From NCBI GenBank assembly GCA_046050405.1, contig JBJOPY010000320.1, forward strand, positions 1 through 6,433: 6,433 nucleotides of DNA, written 5' to 3'. Position 1 is the first letter of the stretch. The number at the start of each line of letters is the position of its first letter. Below, piece after piece: positions 1 through 5,988 of this stretch. A program made the translations under genes and the position numbers. The notes beneath the pieces were generated by a model that did not search any database, had not been told where the DNA came from, and saw nothing but the letters and a program-made list of their open reading frames with translations. The stretch comes from JADKCL01 sp046050405 (lineage in GTDB: Bacteria; Bacteroidota; Bacteroidia; J057; JADKCL01).

Positions 1-164
1 ACCCCATGGAGCGAATCTGGTGGTACATGCGAAAGAAAATCACCCACAACAGGTACGTCGAGACCATGGTGGCGAGAATCGAGGCTTTCCGAAGGCTCAT
101 GGAAAACTTCGCCCACGAAAACCAACTGGGAAAGGACCTCTCAAGATTAACTATACAATTATAG
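1..164 (+). CDS. IS630-type transposase, C-terminal end (partial, cut by window edge)
   Basis: Only the last 54 codons are present, in the frame that begins at base 3 and stops with TAG at 162-164. The visible protein starts PMERIWWYMRKKITHNRYVE. It matches the conserved end of IS630/Tc1-mariner DDE transposases, where an (N)P-x-E-R-x-W motif carries the third catalytic acid (here Glu, codon 9-11) and is followed by a basic stretch with HNRY. The two bases before the Pro codon are 'ac', which is compatible with the expected Asn. These enzymes cut and join DNA at TA dinucleotides. Whether the element is intact cannot be judged because the rest is outside the window. The region just after the stop is AT-rich (up to about base 180), but I could not identify a terminal inverted repeat because its partner is not visible. 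Family call is fairly secure; activity is unknown. Confidence 0.75.
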   Translation, partial: PMERIWWYMRKKITHNRYVETMVARIEAFRRLMENFAHENQLGKDLSRLTIQL

Positions 165-341
165 TAGACTCTATATAAGACTCTGGGATCATGCAGGGTG
201 CAGCGAGTCGGATGAGAGCTGCATCATCCGGGGGCAATGTCGGCTCATTCGTCTTGGGATGGCGGGTGGACTGCCAATCTGGACCACCGAAGCTGTAAAA
301 ATTTCATCCTCCTTCTCCACGCAAGTCTTTACTTTGCCTTG
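165..341. other. Non-coding leader between transposase end and nuoA, with overlapping inverted repeats
   Basis: No convincing gene is seen here. The first part is AT-rich and contains the direct repeat AGACTCT at 166-172 and 178-184. The second part is GC-richer and folds two ways: TGCAGC (199-204) can pair with GCTGCA (218-223), or CGGATGA (209-215) with TCATCCG (224-230). These stems overlap, so only one can form at a time. An ATG at 237 is in frame with nuoA, but the 35 residues it would add do not resemble NuoA. The stretch could be the outer end of the insertion element, the nuoA leader, or both. Confidence 0.45.
199..230 (+). repeat. Two overlapping, mutually exclusive inverted repeats
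   Basis: Stem A pairs TGCAGC (199-204) with GCTGCA (218-223), 6 bp with a 13-base loop. Stem B pairs CGGATGA (209-215) with TCATCCG (224-230), 7 bp with an 8-base loop. Both are perfect and share bases, so they exclude each other. A function in RNA is inferred only; a mobile-element origin is equally possible. Confidence 0.4.
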
Positions 342-827
342 ATGAACGAGACCTTTGGTCAAGTACCTGGGGAATACGGAACCGCGCTCCTCTATGTGCT
401 GGGAGGATTGATATTCGTCATCGGTGGCTTGTTGCTGAACCGCCTGGTGGCTCCCAATCGTCCAAATTCAGAGAAGCTGAGCACATACGAATGCGGAGAA
501 GACCCTGTCGGCAATGCCCGCATCCAGATTAACAGCAGGTTCTATGTGGCGGCGTTGATCTTCTTGGTATTTGACGTGGAGATCGTGTTCCTGTTTCCAT
601 GGGCGACGGTATTTGCCGATAAGGACTTGATCGGGATGGCACCGACTTGGGGCTGGCTGGCACTGATCGAGGCTTTCGTCTTCATGGCAGTCCTGTTGCT
701 CGGGTTGGCCTACGTATGGGTCAAGGGTGACCTGGATTGGATCAAGCCCAAGCCCCAGGTTCCCACTAGTCCTGCCAAGGTGCCCGAAGCACTCTACGAG
801 GCCTTCAATGCATCACAGGGCAAGTGA
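342..827 (+). CDS. nuoA: NADH-quinone oxidoreductase subunit A
   Basis: This is a small membrane subunit of complex I (NADH:quinone oxidoreductase) in the inner membrane, at the joint between the peripheral and membrane arms. The 161-residue protein has three predicted membrane helices, at about residues 14-36, 68-91 and 103-127. The loop after helix 1 holds the family motif YECGEDPVGNA (49-59). Helix 2 holds FDVEIVFLFPWA, with the conserved acids Asp78 and Glu80. The protein ends helix 3 with YVWVKGDLDW, followed by a Pro/Ala-rich tail. I chose the ATG at 342 because it places the usual short N-terminus before helix 1. An in-frame ATG at 237 would add 35 residues unlike the family. No clear ribosome binding site is seen at either; TACTTTGC at 330-337 only loosely resembles a Bacteroidota -7 box. 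Unusually, nuoB does not follow directly: an opposite-strand gene lies between. Confidence 0.93.
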   Translation: MNETFGQVPGEYGTALLYVLGGLIFVIGGLLLNRLVAPNRPNSEKLSTYECGEDPVGNARIQINSRFYVAALIFLVFDVEIVFLFPWATVFADKDLIGMAPTWGWLALIEAFVFMAVLLLGLAYVWVKGDLDWIKPKPQVPTSPAKVPEALYEAFNASQGK

Positions 828-847
828 GCCCTGCGCAATTGCCAGGG
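816..847. terminator. Candidate bidirectional terminator with competing stems between convergent genes
   Basis: CCCTG at 829-833 can pair with CAGGG at 843-847. This stem is prolonged by GC/GC around an AATT loop, with one bulged C at 834. The same CCCTG can instead pair with CAGGG at 816-820, across the nuoA stop codon. It sits exactly between the converging nuoA and the secreted-protein gene, where a shared terminator is expected. There is no T-run on either side, so classic intrinsic termination is not assured. Confidence 0.4.
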
Positions 848-854
848 GTTCGGA

Positions 855-1646
855 TCAGAATACCCGATAGGCCGTCCATGTCCTTACAGACTCATCGTAA
901 ATCCAGGCCATGTTTCCTGCGAAGGAAAAACGGAACCCATCGATCTCGGGTAACCCCCCTTCGATCTGGGTCGCCCCCTGATACTTTCCGTTCAAGTCAA
1001 AATAAAGAATCTGATCACCATTCAGCTCCAAGACCGCGATGGGATAGGCATCATTTCCCGTGTAAGCAGCCACGTAGGGATTGATGTACCAATCCGTATC
1101 GCCGGGGGTTCCATGCTGGTGGGCAGGTTTTCCCTTGCCATTCTTGCGGCTGAAAAGAAAGAATGTCTCATCCTGAATTGTGATCAATTTCCTCACTGTC
1201 GGGTCGTAGGACAGAACCGATTGTTCTTCAGGCTGGTGCATCCCCTCCTTGATGCACTTCCAATCCCCTATCGGGAGCCCTTCACTGTTCAGCTCCCTGC
1301 TGAACCAGCCTGATTCACCATAGGCATTGGCTTCCAAGGTGTTTGACTTGGGATTGTACCAGATTCCGCGAAGGTCGAGGCCCGCCTCGCGGATGTGAAT
1401 CGTGGATCCACTCATGTCGAAAACTTCCATCGGAAAGCTTGCATTGCCGGCGATCACGGTGATGAACACTTTAGGGCCGGGTATGAAGGCAACCGCAGAT
1501 GCATTCGTCCCCTCGGTAGATTCGAATCGATACTTCATGGATTCGATCGCGGTAGGCTTGGGAGCCTGAGCAAAGGCCAAGTTTAGTGTCACCAGCAATG
1601 CCAGTAGCATCTTGGGAAAAGCAGATAAAACGTATGAAATTTTCAT
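855..1646 (-). CDS. Secreted protein of unknown function, possibly beta-propeller-like
   Basis: I do not recognise this protein to family level. It is 263 residues long from the ATG at 1646. The start has a typical signal peptide: Lys2, a hydrophobic core around residues 13-25, and a likely cleavage after AFA (24-26). The mature protein would be periplasmic, outer-membrane-associated or extracellular. It has no further membrane segment. Short repeated strand-like segments such as WYNPKSNTLEAN and SYDPTVRKLITI, along with VLELNGDQILYFDLNGKY, suggest an all-beta fold, perhaps a propeller, but this is inference. A TTG 15 bases upstream is in frame, but it lies inside the promoter box and is unlikely to be the start. 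The gene faces nuoA tail to tail (27 bases between stops) and splits nuoA from nuoB. Its own promoter means it is probably expressed separately. No link to complex I is visible. Confidence 0.8.
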   Translation of the reverse strand: MKISYVLSAFPKMLLALLVTLNLAFAQAPKPTAIESMKYRFESTEGTNASAVAFIPGPKVFITVIAGNASFPMEVFDMSGSTIHIREAGLDLRGIWYNPKSNTLEANAYGESGWFSRELNSEGLPIGDWKCIKEGMHQPEEQSVLSYDPTVRKLITIQDETFFLFSRKNGKGKPAHQHGTPGDTDWYINPYVAAYTGNDAYPIAVLELNGDQILYFDLNGKYQGATQIEGGLPEIDGFRFSFAGNMAWIYDESVRTWTAYRVF

Positions 1647-1657
1647 GTGTATTTTAT

Positions 1658-1666
1658 GCAAAGTTA
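1658..1666 (-). promoter_or_regulatory. Bacteroidota-type -7 promoter box for the secreted-protein gene
   Basis: Read on the minus strand this is TAACTTTGC, a perfect match to the Bacteroidota -7 consensus TAnnTTTG. It lies 11 bases before the ATG at 1646, implying a very short or nearly leaderless transcript. A TTG at 1683-1681 is the nearest -33 candidate, but it is only 14 bases away, shorter than the usual spacing. The A-rich stretch before the ATG, without a Shine-Dalgarno sequence, also fits this phylum. Confidence 0.6.
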
Positions 1667-1991
1667 AGTTTTTTCATCTTCAAGGGCTATTCCTCTTCTT
1701 CATGCATCTCATTCAGAATCTCAGGAAAGCTAACCAACCATGCTCACCCTTTATATCATTGAGTGCGTGACCAATCACGCGCCGGTGGCGGAATAGGCTT
1801 CGCAGCGGGAGTTCTTCCTGATTGCGGCGACGGCGACATGAATGATATCCGTGGTACCCACTTCCCTAAAAATGCTGAATGCAAAATTGACCATTTTACA
1901 GCAAACTATTCATGGCCGATGTGGGTTATATCAATAATTTTCGTCAGTTCTTTATCTGGATGGACGGAAATTCTGGAGATTTCAGTGCGCC
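1667..1991. other. Gene-free stretch upstream of nuoB
   Basis: About 325 bases with no gene I can support. It should hold the promoter of nuoB, since the neighbouring gene points the other way. The best -7 candidate is TAATTTTC at 1935-1942, one base off TAnnTTTG, without a clear -33 partner. A perfect hairpin lies at 1765-1780. The plus frame from ATG 1740 reads 18 codons to TAG (1794), then 14 more to TGA (1839) with GC-rich third positions; it may be a gene remnant or chance. GGAG at 1975-1978 lies 13 bases before the nuoB ATG, rather far for a ribosome binding site. Confidence 0.5.
1765..1780. repeat. Perfect small inverted repeat
   Basis: GCGTGA (1765-1770), loop CCAA, TCACGC (1775-1780). 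The 6-bp stem has a 4-base loop and no following T-run in either direction. It could be a protein-binding site or the stem of a terminator remnant. Nothing else in the sequence decides between them. Confidence 0.35.
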
Positions 1992-2495
1992 ATGGGACTA
2001 TCAGACATCAAAACAGGAGAAGGGAGCATCGTCGTCACGAAGCTGGATGAATTGATCAACTGGGCACGGCTGAATTCCTTGTGGCCAATGGGCTTTGGTC
2101 TTGCTTGCTGTGCCATCGAGATGATGGCCACGAGTGCAAGCCATTATGATCTGGATCGCATGGGTGTCTTCCCAAGGCCTTCCCCTCGTCAGAGCGACGT
2201 CATGATTGTTTCAGGTACGGTAACCTTCAAAATGGCCGATCGCGTGCGGAGGCTCTATGAGCAGATGGCCGAGCCAAGGTATGTGATCTCCATGGGGAGC
2301 TGCTCCAACTGTGGGGGGCCATACTGGGAGCACGGCTATCACGTCGTGAAGGGTGTGGACCGTATCATCCCCGTGGACGTCTATGTGCCGGGATGCCCCC
2401 CCCGGCCGGAAGCCTTGATCGGAGGAATCATGAAACTGCAGGAAAAGATCAGGAATGAAAGCCTCGGCCTCGAGGGAGAATCGGGCAGAACCTAG
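1992..2495 (+). CDS. nuoB: NADH-quinone oxidoreductase subunit B (cluster N2 protein)
   Basis: This is the complex I subunit that binds the last iron-sulfur cluster, N2, which passes electrons to quinone at the NuoB-NuoD interface. It is 167 residues long, normal for the family. The four N2 ligands are all visible: adjacent Cys39-Cys40 in GLACCAIEMM, Cys104 in MGSCSNCGG and Cys135 in VPGCPPRPEA. A fifth Cys (107) makes a CxxC with Cys104; I believe this is common in Bacteroidota NuoB, where other groups have Ser or Gly. Other family blocks are SPRQSDVMIVSGTVTFKMA and the IPVDVYVPGC stretch. The ATG at 1992 gives the expected short N-terminus before the first conserved block (INWARLNSLWPM). 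Its 5' side is a long gene-free region and its 3' side a 247-base spacer to nuoC, so it may be its own transcription unit or the first gene of nuoBCD. Confidence 0.96.
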   Translation: MGLSDIKTGEGSIVVTKLDELINWARLNSLWPMGFGLACCAIEMMATSASHYDLDRMGVFPRPSPRQSDVMIVSGTVTFKMADRVRRLYEQMAEPRYVISMGSCSNCGGPYWEHGYHVVKGVDRIIPVDVYVPGCPPRPEALIGGIMKLQEKIRNESLGLEGESGRT

Positions 2496-2742
2496 TCCCC
2501 CCTGCTGCTTGCCTGGATCTGGGCATGTGCCCCAGTTGCACTACGGCAAGGTCAAGGGCTTTGCCCCGGGGACGGATTCGTGGAAGAACGAATGACCGGT
2601 GCAGCGTGAACAATCAAGAAGGAATCTCACCCTCGCCCAATGGATCCGTTCCCTTCAAAGATAAAGATCCCACCCTCGCTTTGCATATAAATTCAGATAT
2701 TGCAACTGAAATCAGATGTTCCAGCATTGACCTTCGATTTCC
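2496..2742. other. Long nuoB-nuoC spacer with several hairpins
   Basis: Genes nuoB and nuoC are usually nearly contiguous; here 247 bases lie between them. Three inverted repeats are present: CTGGG/CCCAG (2519-2523 with 2531-2535), GGGC/GCCC (2556-2559 with 2563-2566) and ATTCGT/ACGAAT (2576-2581 with 2588-2593). The first half is GC-rich; the second half (from about 2640) becomes AT-richer, with TTTGCATATAAATT near 2680, and could hold a promoter for nuoCD. No open frame here has a recognisable product. Confidence 0.45.
2576..2593. repeat. Perfect 6-bp inverted repeat in the nuoB-nuoC spacer
   Basis: ATTCGT (2576-2581), loop GGAAGA, ACGAAT (2588-2593). It is the best of three small hairpins clustered within about 75 bases of this spacer. 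There is no T-run after it. A role in mRNA processing or termination is possible but not shown. Confidence 0.35.
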
Positions 2743-3258
2743 ATGCGTGAAACCCCAGAGATAATAGGAGCGATCGCGCAACGCTTCGGTGAGAATGCCA
2801 TTGCGTCCTCTGATTTTCAGGTGGCCCAACCTTGGATCTCCATTTCTCCGGCATTTTTGCTGGAGGTTTGCACCTTCTTGAGGGACGATCCCGCTTGGTA
2901 CTTTGACTACATGGAATGCCTGAGCGGAGTGGACGAAGGGTCTGGATCCAACCGAATCGGGGTGGTCTATCACCTGATGAGCATCACCCGTGGGCACCGC
3001 ATCGTGCTCAAGTGTTTCGTCGACCGCAGCCGCCCGTCTTCAGCAAGCTCGGGTTCCCTGCCTTCCCTACCATCGGTAGCCAGCGTCTGGAACGCTGCAA
3101 ATTGGCATGAACGCGAGGCCTATGACCTGATCGGCATCTGGTTCGAAGGCCATCCCGACCTCCGGAGGATTCTCATGCCTGCCGACTGGGAGGGGCATCC
3201 ACTGCGCAAGGACTACATGAACCCGGAAATCTATCACGACATCCAAACCGCCTACTGA
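2743..3258 (+). CDS. nuoC: NADH-quinone oxidoreductase subunit C
   Basis: This is the peripheral-arm subunit of complex I (30-kDa family) that packs against NuoD and helps shape the quinone module; it carries no redox centre. It is 171 residues long. The C-terminal signature of the family is well preserved at about residues 121-158: WHEREAYDLIGIWFEGHPD, then RRILMPADWEGHPLRKDY. The N-terminal half is more divergent, with the alpha/beta pattern expected and a Ser/Pro-rich segment (RPSSASSGSLPSLPSV) just before VWNAANW. The chosen ATG at 2743 gives a normal N-terminus; no Shine-Dalgarno sequence is seen. Its TGA stop overlaps the ATG of nuoD (TGATG at 3256-3260), which implies translational coupling. 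It is separate from nuoD, not fused as in enterobacteria. Confidence 0.94.
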   Translation: MRETPEIIGAIAQRFGENAIASSDFQVAQPWISISPAFLLEVCTFLRDDPAWYFDYMECLSGVDEGSGSNRIGVVYHLMSITRGHRIVLKCFVDRSRPSSASSGSLPSLPSVASVWNAANWHEREAYDLIGIWFEGHPDLRRILMPADWEGHPLRKDYMNPEIYHDIQTAY

Positions 3259-4493
3259 TGCCAGGAGTTCACCATCCCAATGCAGAACGGATCGAGCTCG
3301 ATTACCGGGAGCTGCTTCGACGCTCTGCACCCGGCAAGGCCAGGCTGCAGGATTTGGCATCCGAGGAAATGGTTCTGAATATGGGACCACAGCATCCCAG
3401 CACGCATGGGGTGCTGCGACTGGAGCTGATCACCGACGGCGAAATCGTGCTGGAAGTGATCCCGCACATCGGCTACCTGCACCGGTGCTTCGAGAAGCAC
3501 GCCGAGTCATTGCCTTTCCCGCAGATCATTCCCTATACGGATCGCATGGACTACCTCGCCTCCATGAACAACAATTTCGCTTTTGCGATGGGTGTCGAGC
3601 AAATGCTGGGGTTGACTGGTCAGCTTCCGAAGCGGATCGAATACATCCGGGTACTCGTGGCAGAGCTGAACCGAATCGCCTCACACCTGGTAGCGATCGG
3701 GACTTTCGGGATGGATGTGGGGGCGGTTACGCCTTTTCTCTGGTGCTTCCGGGACCGTGACCATATTCTGAAGCTTCTCGAATGGGCTTCCGGTGCCAGG
3801 ATGCTGTACAACTTCATCTGGATTGGAGGATTGTTCCACGACATTCCGACAGGTTTCGAGGAGCGCTGCGCGGAGTTCGTGCAATATTTCACACCCAAAA
3901 TGGCTGAACTGAATCGGCTCGTCACTGGGAATCCGATCTTTGTGGAGCGGACGGCGGGAGTAGGCGTACTGCCGAGGGAGGTCGCGATCAACTATGGCTG
4001 CTCAGGACCTGTGTTGCGCGGATCGGGCCTGAAGCTGGATTTGCGTCGGTTGGATGGATACTCCGTGTATTCCGAGCTGGACTTTGAAGTTTGCATTGGA
4101 AGGGGAGAAATGGGGACGGTCGGAGATTGCTGGGATCGGTACAAGGTACGGGTGGATGAAGTGGGTGAATCCTTGAAAATCATTTCCCAATGTGTGGAGC
4201 GGCTCCAGAAGGACTACCCGGGGGGGGGCAATTTCGACCCGCGTGGCATGTGCCCACCCAAGGCGCGCCCCAAGGCTGGCGAGTTTTATTCTAGGGCTGA
4301 AAACCCCAAAGGCGAATTGGGTTTCTATTTTATCACCGACGGGAAAAGCGACATTCCTGTTCGCTGTAAGGCCAAGGGACCCAGTTTCTCAAACCTCGCC
4401 GTGGTACCGGAGATTTCCAGGGGGGTGCTGATCGCCGATCTGATTGCAATCCTCGGGTCGATCGACATTGTCCTGGGAGAAGTGGATCGCTGA
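3258..4493 (+). CDS. nuoD: NADH-quinone oxidoreductase subunit D
   Basis: This is the 49-kDa-type subunit of complex I, related to NiFe-hydrogenase large subunits, which forms the quinone site with NuoB. It is 411 residues, a normal length. Residues 42-55 read MGPQHPSTHGVLRL; His50 corresponds to the quinone-contacting His of the family, and Tyr99 in TDRMDYL is 49 residues on, as in the bovine and Thermus subunits. Also present are HIGYLHRCFEKHAE (70-83), YSRAENPKGELGFY and the standard C-terminus IAILGSIDIVLGEVDR. The start overlaps the nuoC stop by one base, so the two are co-translated. A run of nine G at 4220-4228 encodes Gly322-324 and is a possible slippage site, though the frame is open here. 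No nuoE follows; after the stop the strand of the genes switches. Confidence 0.96.
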   Translation: MPGVHHPNAERIELDYRELLRRSAPGKARLQDLASEEMVLNMGPQHPSTHGVLRLELITDGEIVLEVIPHIGYLHRCFEKHAESLPFPQIIPYTDRMDYLASMNNNFAFAMGVEQMLGLTGQLPKRIEYIRVLVAELNRIASHLVAIGTFGMDVGAVTPFLWCFRDRDHILKLLEWASGARMLYNFIWIGGLFHDIPTGFEERCAEFVQYFTPKMAELNRLVTGNPIFVERTAGVGVLPREVAINYGCSGPVLRGSGLKLDLRRLDGYSVYSELDFEVCIGRGEMGTVGDCWDRYKVRVDEVGESLKIISQCVERLQKDYPGGGNFDPRGMCPPKARPKAGEFYSRAENPKGELGFYFITDGKSDIPVRCKAKGPSFSNLAVVPEISRGVLIADLIAILGSIDIVLGEVDR

Positions 4494-4539
4494 ACCAAGA
4501 TCCTGACTTTTGGCTACCCATTTGTCGTGTAACGAAGAG

Positions 4540-4565
4540 TGAAAGGCGGCGATGCCGTACTTTCA
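4540..4565. terminator. Candidate bidirectional terminator between nuoD and purD
   Basis: TGAAAG (4540-4545) pairs with CTTTCA (4560-4565). Inside, GC/GT (with one G-U pair) and GGC/GCC continue the stem to about 11 bp, with one bulged A at 4559 and a GAT loop. It lies in the 142-base gap between the converging nuoD and purD stops, where both transcripts should end. No T-run follows in either direction. A second smaller hairpin, TCTGG-AA-CCAGA, lies at 4604-4615. Confidence 0.4.
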
Positions 4566-4635
4566 TCATCTTCCTGAATTCCCTGGTATGAGCGCAGGGT
4601 TCATCTGGAACCAGAGAGGGTGATGCACCCACAGC

Positions 4636-5910
4636 TCAAAAAAACTCCCATCCGATGTCCCGCCGGTAATACTTGCCCTCAAACTCCACGCGCCCGGCAT
4701 TCTCCAAAGAAAGCCTGACCGCCTCCTGAATCGTTTCCCCATGGGAGGTGATCGCCAGCACCCGGCCTCCCTCCGTGACGACCTGCCCATCCACCATCCT
4801 CGTTCCCGCATGAAATACGGTGGAACCCTGCACGGATTCCAGAAATGAAATGACCTTTCCTTTTTGATAACTGCCCGGATAGCCGCCGCTGACAAGGAAC
4901 ACCGTAGCAGAAGCCTGGTCTTGGGTAAAAACATCCACACGATGGAGCCAGCCGTTCGCAGTGGCTTCCATCAATTCCAGAACGTCACTCGAGATCCTCG
5001 GGAAAACGACCTCGGTCTCGGGGTCGCCCATCCGCGCATTGTATTCGATGACGAAAGGTTCATCACCGACTTTGATGAGACCCAGGAAAATGAAACCGGC
5101 GTAGGGAATCCCCTCGGCGGCCAGTCCTGCAATGGTCGGCTCGATGATGCGCGTCCGCACCCGCTCCATGAAGGCCTCGTCTGCAAATGGCACGGGAGAG
5201 ACAGCTCCCATGCCACCTGTATTGAGGCCAGTGTCACCCTCCCCCACGCGCTTGTAGTCCTTTGCCTCGGGAAGCAGTTTCCAACTCTTCCCATCGGTCA
5301 ATACGAAGACAGACAGCTCGATGCCTTTCAGAAATGCCTCGATGACGACCGTTTCGCCGGCCGAACCGAATGCCCGTCCGCTGAGCATGTCGCGCAGACC
5401 CGCCTCAGCCTCATCATGCGATTCACAGATGAGGACGCCCTTGCCCGCAGCCAGGCCGCTCGCCTTGAGCACTACGGGCAGGCCTTGTTCCCGCACATGG
5501 GCGACCGCTTCGGAGAGTTCTGCCGCAGTGAAGGATCGATGGCTAGCCGTAGGGATGCCGTGGCGCACCATGAAACGCTTGCTCCAATCCTTGTTGGCTT
5601 CCAGAACGGCTCCTGCCTTTCCTGGCCCGACGGTGGGAATGCCGGCTGTGCGGAGTGCATCCGCCAATCCCGCCTCCAAGGGAGCCTCTGGGCCGATCAC
5701 CACGAGAGCGATGGCATTGCTCGTCACTGCCTGCTGGATGGCTGCGGCATTCATCGGATCCAAGGGAAGATTGGTTCCGATGGCAAGAGTTCCAGCATTG
5801 CCGGGGGCAAAAAACAAAGCTTCACAGCGTGGGGATCTGGCGATGGCAGCACCGATCGCATGTTCACGGCCTCCAGACCCGATGATGAGCACTCTCAATT
5901 TTGTCTCCAT
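4636..5910 (-). CDS. purD: Phosphoribosylamine-glycine ligase (GAR synthetase)
   Basis: This cytoplasmic enzyme catalyses the second step of purine synthesis, joining glycine to phosphoribosylamine with ATP to give glycinamide ribonucleotide. It is 424 residues, the usual bacterial length. The N-terminal domain shows GSGGREHA (11-18), then APGNAGT (35-41) and IGPEAPLEAGL (72-83). The ATP-grasp part shows KASGLAAGKGV (150-160), DTGLNTGGMGAVSP (227-240) and the metal-binding EYNARMGDPETEVV (290-303). The C-terminal domain ends YYRRDIGWEFF. The ATG at 5910 leaves the expected few residues before the first strand. No Shine-Dalgarno sequence is visible; TAAATTGC ends 6 bases before the ATG and is one T short of a Bacteroidota -7 box. 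It follows the hydrolase gene on the same strand after 78 bases and may or may not share its transcript. Confidence 0.97.
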   Translation of the reverse strand: METKLRVLIIGSGGREHAIGAAIARSPRCEALFFAPGNAGTLAIGTNLPLDPMNAAAIQQAVTSNAIALVVIGPEAPLEAGLADALRTAGIPTVGPGKAGAVLEANKDWSKRFMVRHGIPTASHRSFTAAELSEAVAHVREQGLPVVLKASGLAAGKGVLICESHDEAEAGLRDMLSGRAFGSAGETVVIEAFLKGIELSVFVLTDGKSWKLLPEAKDYKRVGEGDTGLNTGGMGAVSPVPFADEAFMERVRTRIIEPTIAGLAAEGIPYAGFIFLGLIKVGDEPFVIEYNARMGDPETEVVFPRISSDVLELMEATANGWLHRVDVFTQDQASATVFLVSGGYPGSYQKGKVISFLESVQGSTVFHAGTRMVDGQVVTEGGRVLAITSHGETIQEAVRLSLENAGRVEFEGKYYRRDIGWEFF

Positions 5911-5988
5911 TGGCGGGCAATTTAGGGAAACATTGTCTCTCTGTGAGCATCGACTTTTTCGATTCCCTCTGCGGAGCTGGAAACCAAT

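Noticed and set aside
237..341. In-frame 35-residue N-terminal extension of NuoA from the ATG at 237
   Set aside because: The added residues do not resemble NuoA and overlap the inverted-repeat region; the family N-terminus fits the ATG at 342.
1763..2050. Open frame of 95 codons overlapping the nuoB start
   Set aside because: Runs 59 bases into nuoB in another frame, ends in Arg/His-rich low-quality sequence and has no recognisable motif.
2525..2764. Open frame of 79 codons across the nuoB-nuoC spacer
   Set aside because: Overlaps the nuoC start, has no motif and an unlikely composition.
2614..2997. Minus-strand open frame of 127 codons
   Set aside because: Largely antisense to nuoC and without recognisable domains.
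4864..5925. Long open frame (353 codons) on the plus strand across purD
   Set aside because: It lies antisense to an intact, well-conserved purD; its translation shows no recognisable motifs and such frames are common opposite GC-rich genes.
5949..5963. Small hairpin ATCGA/TCGAT between the hydrolase gene and purD
   Set aside because: Only 5 weak base pairs with no T-run; too little to call a terminator.
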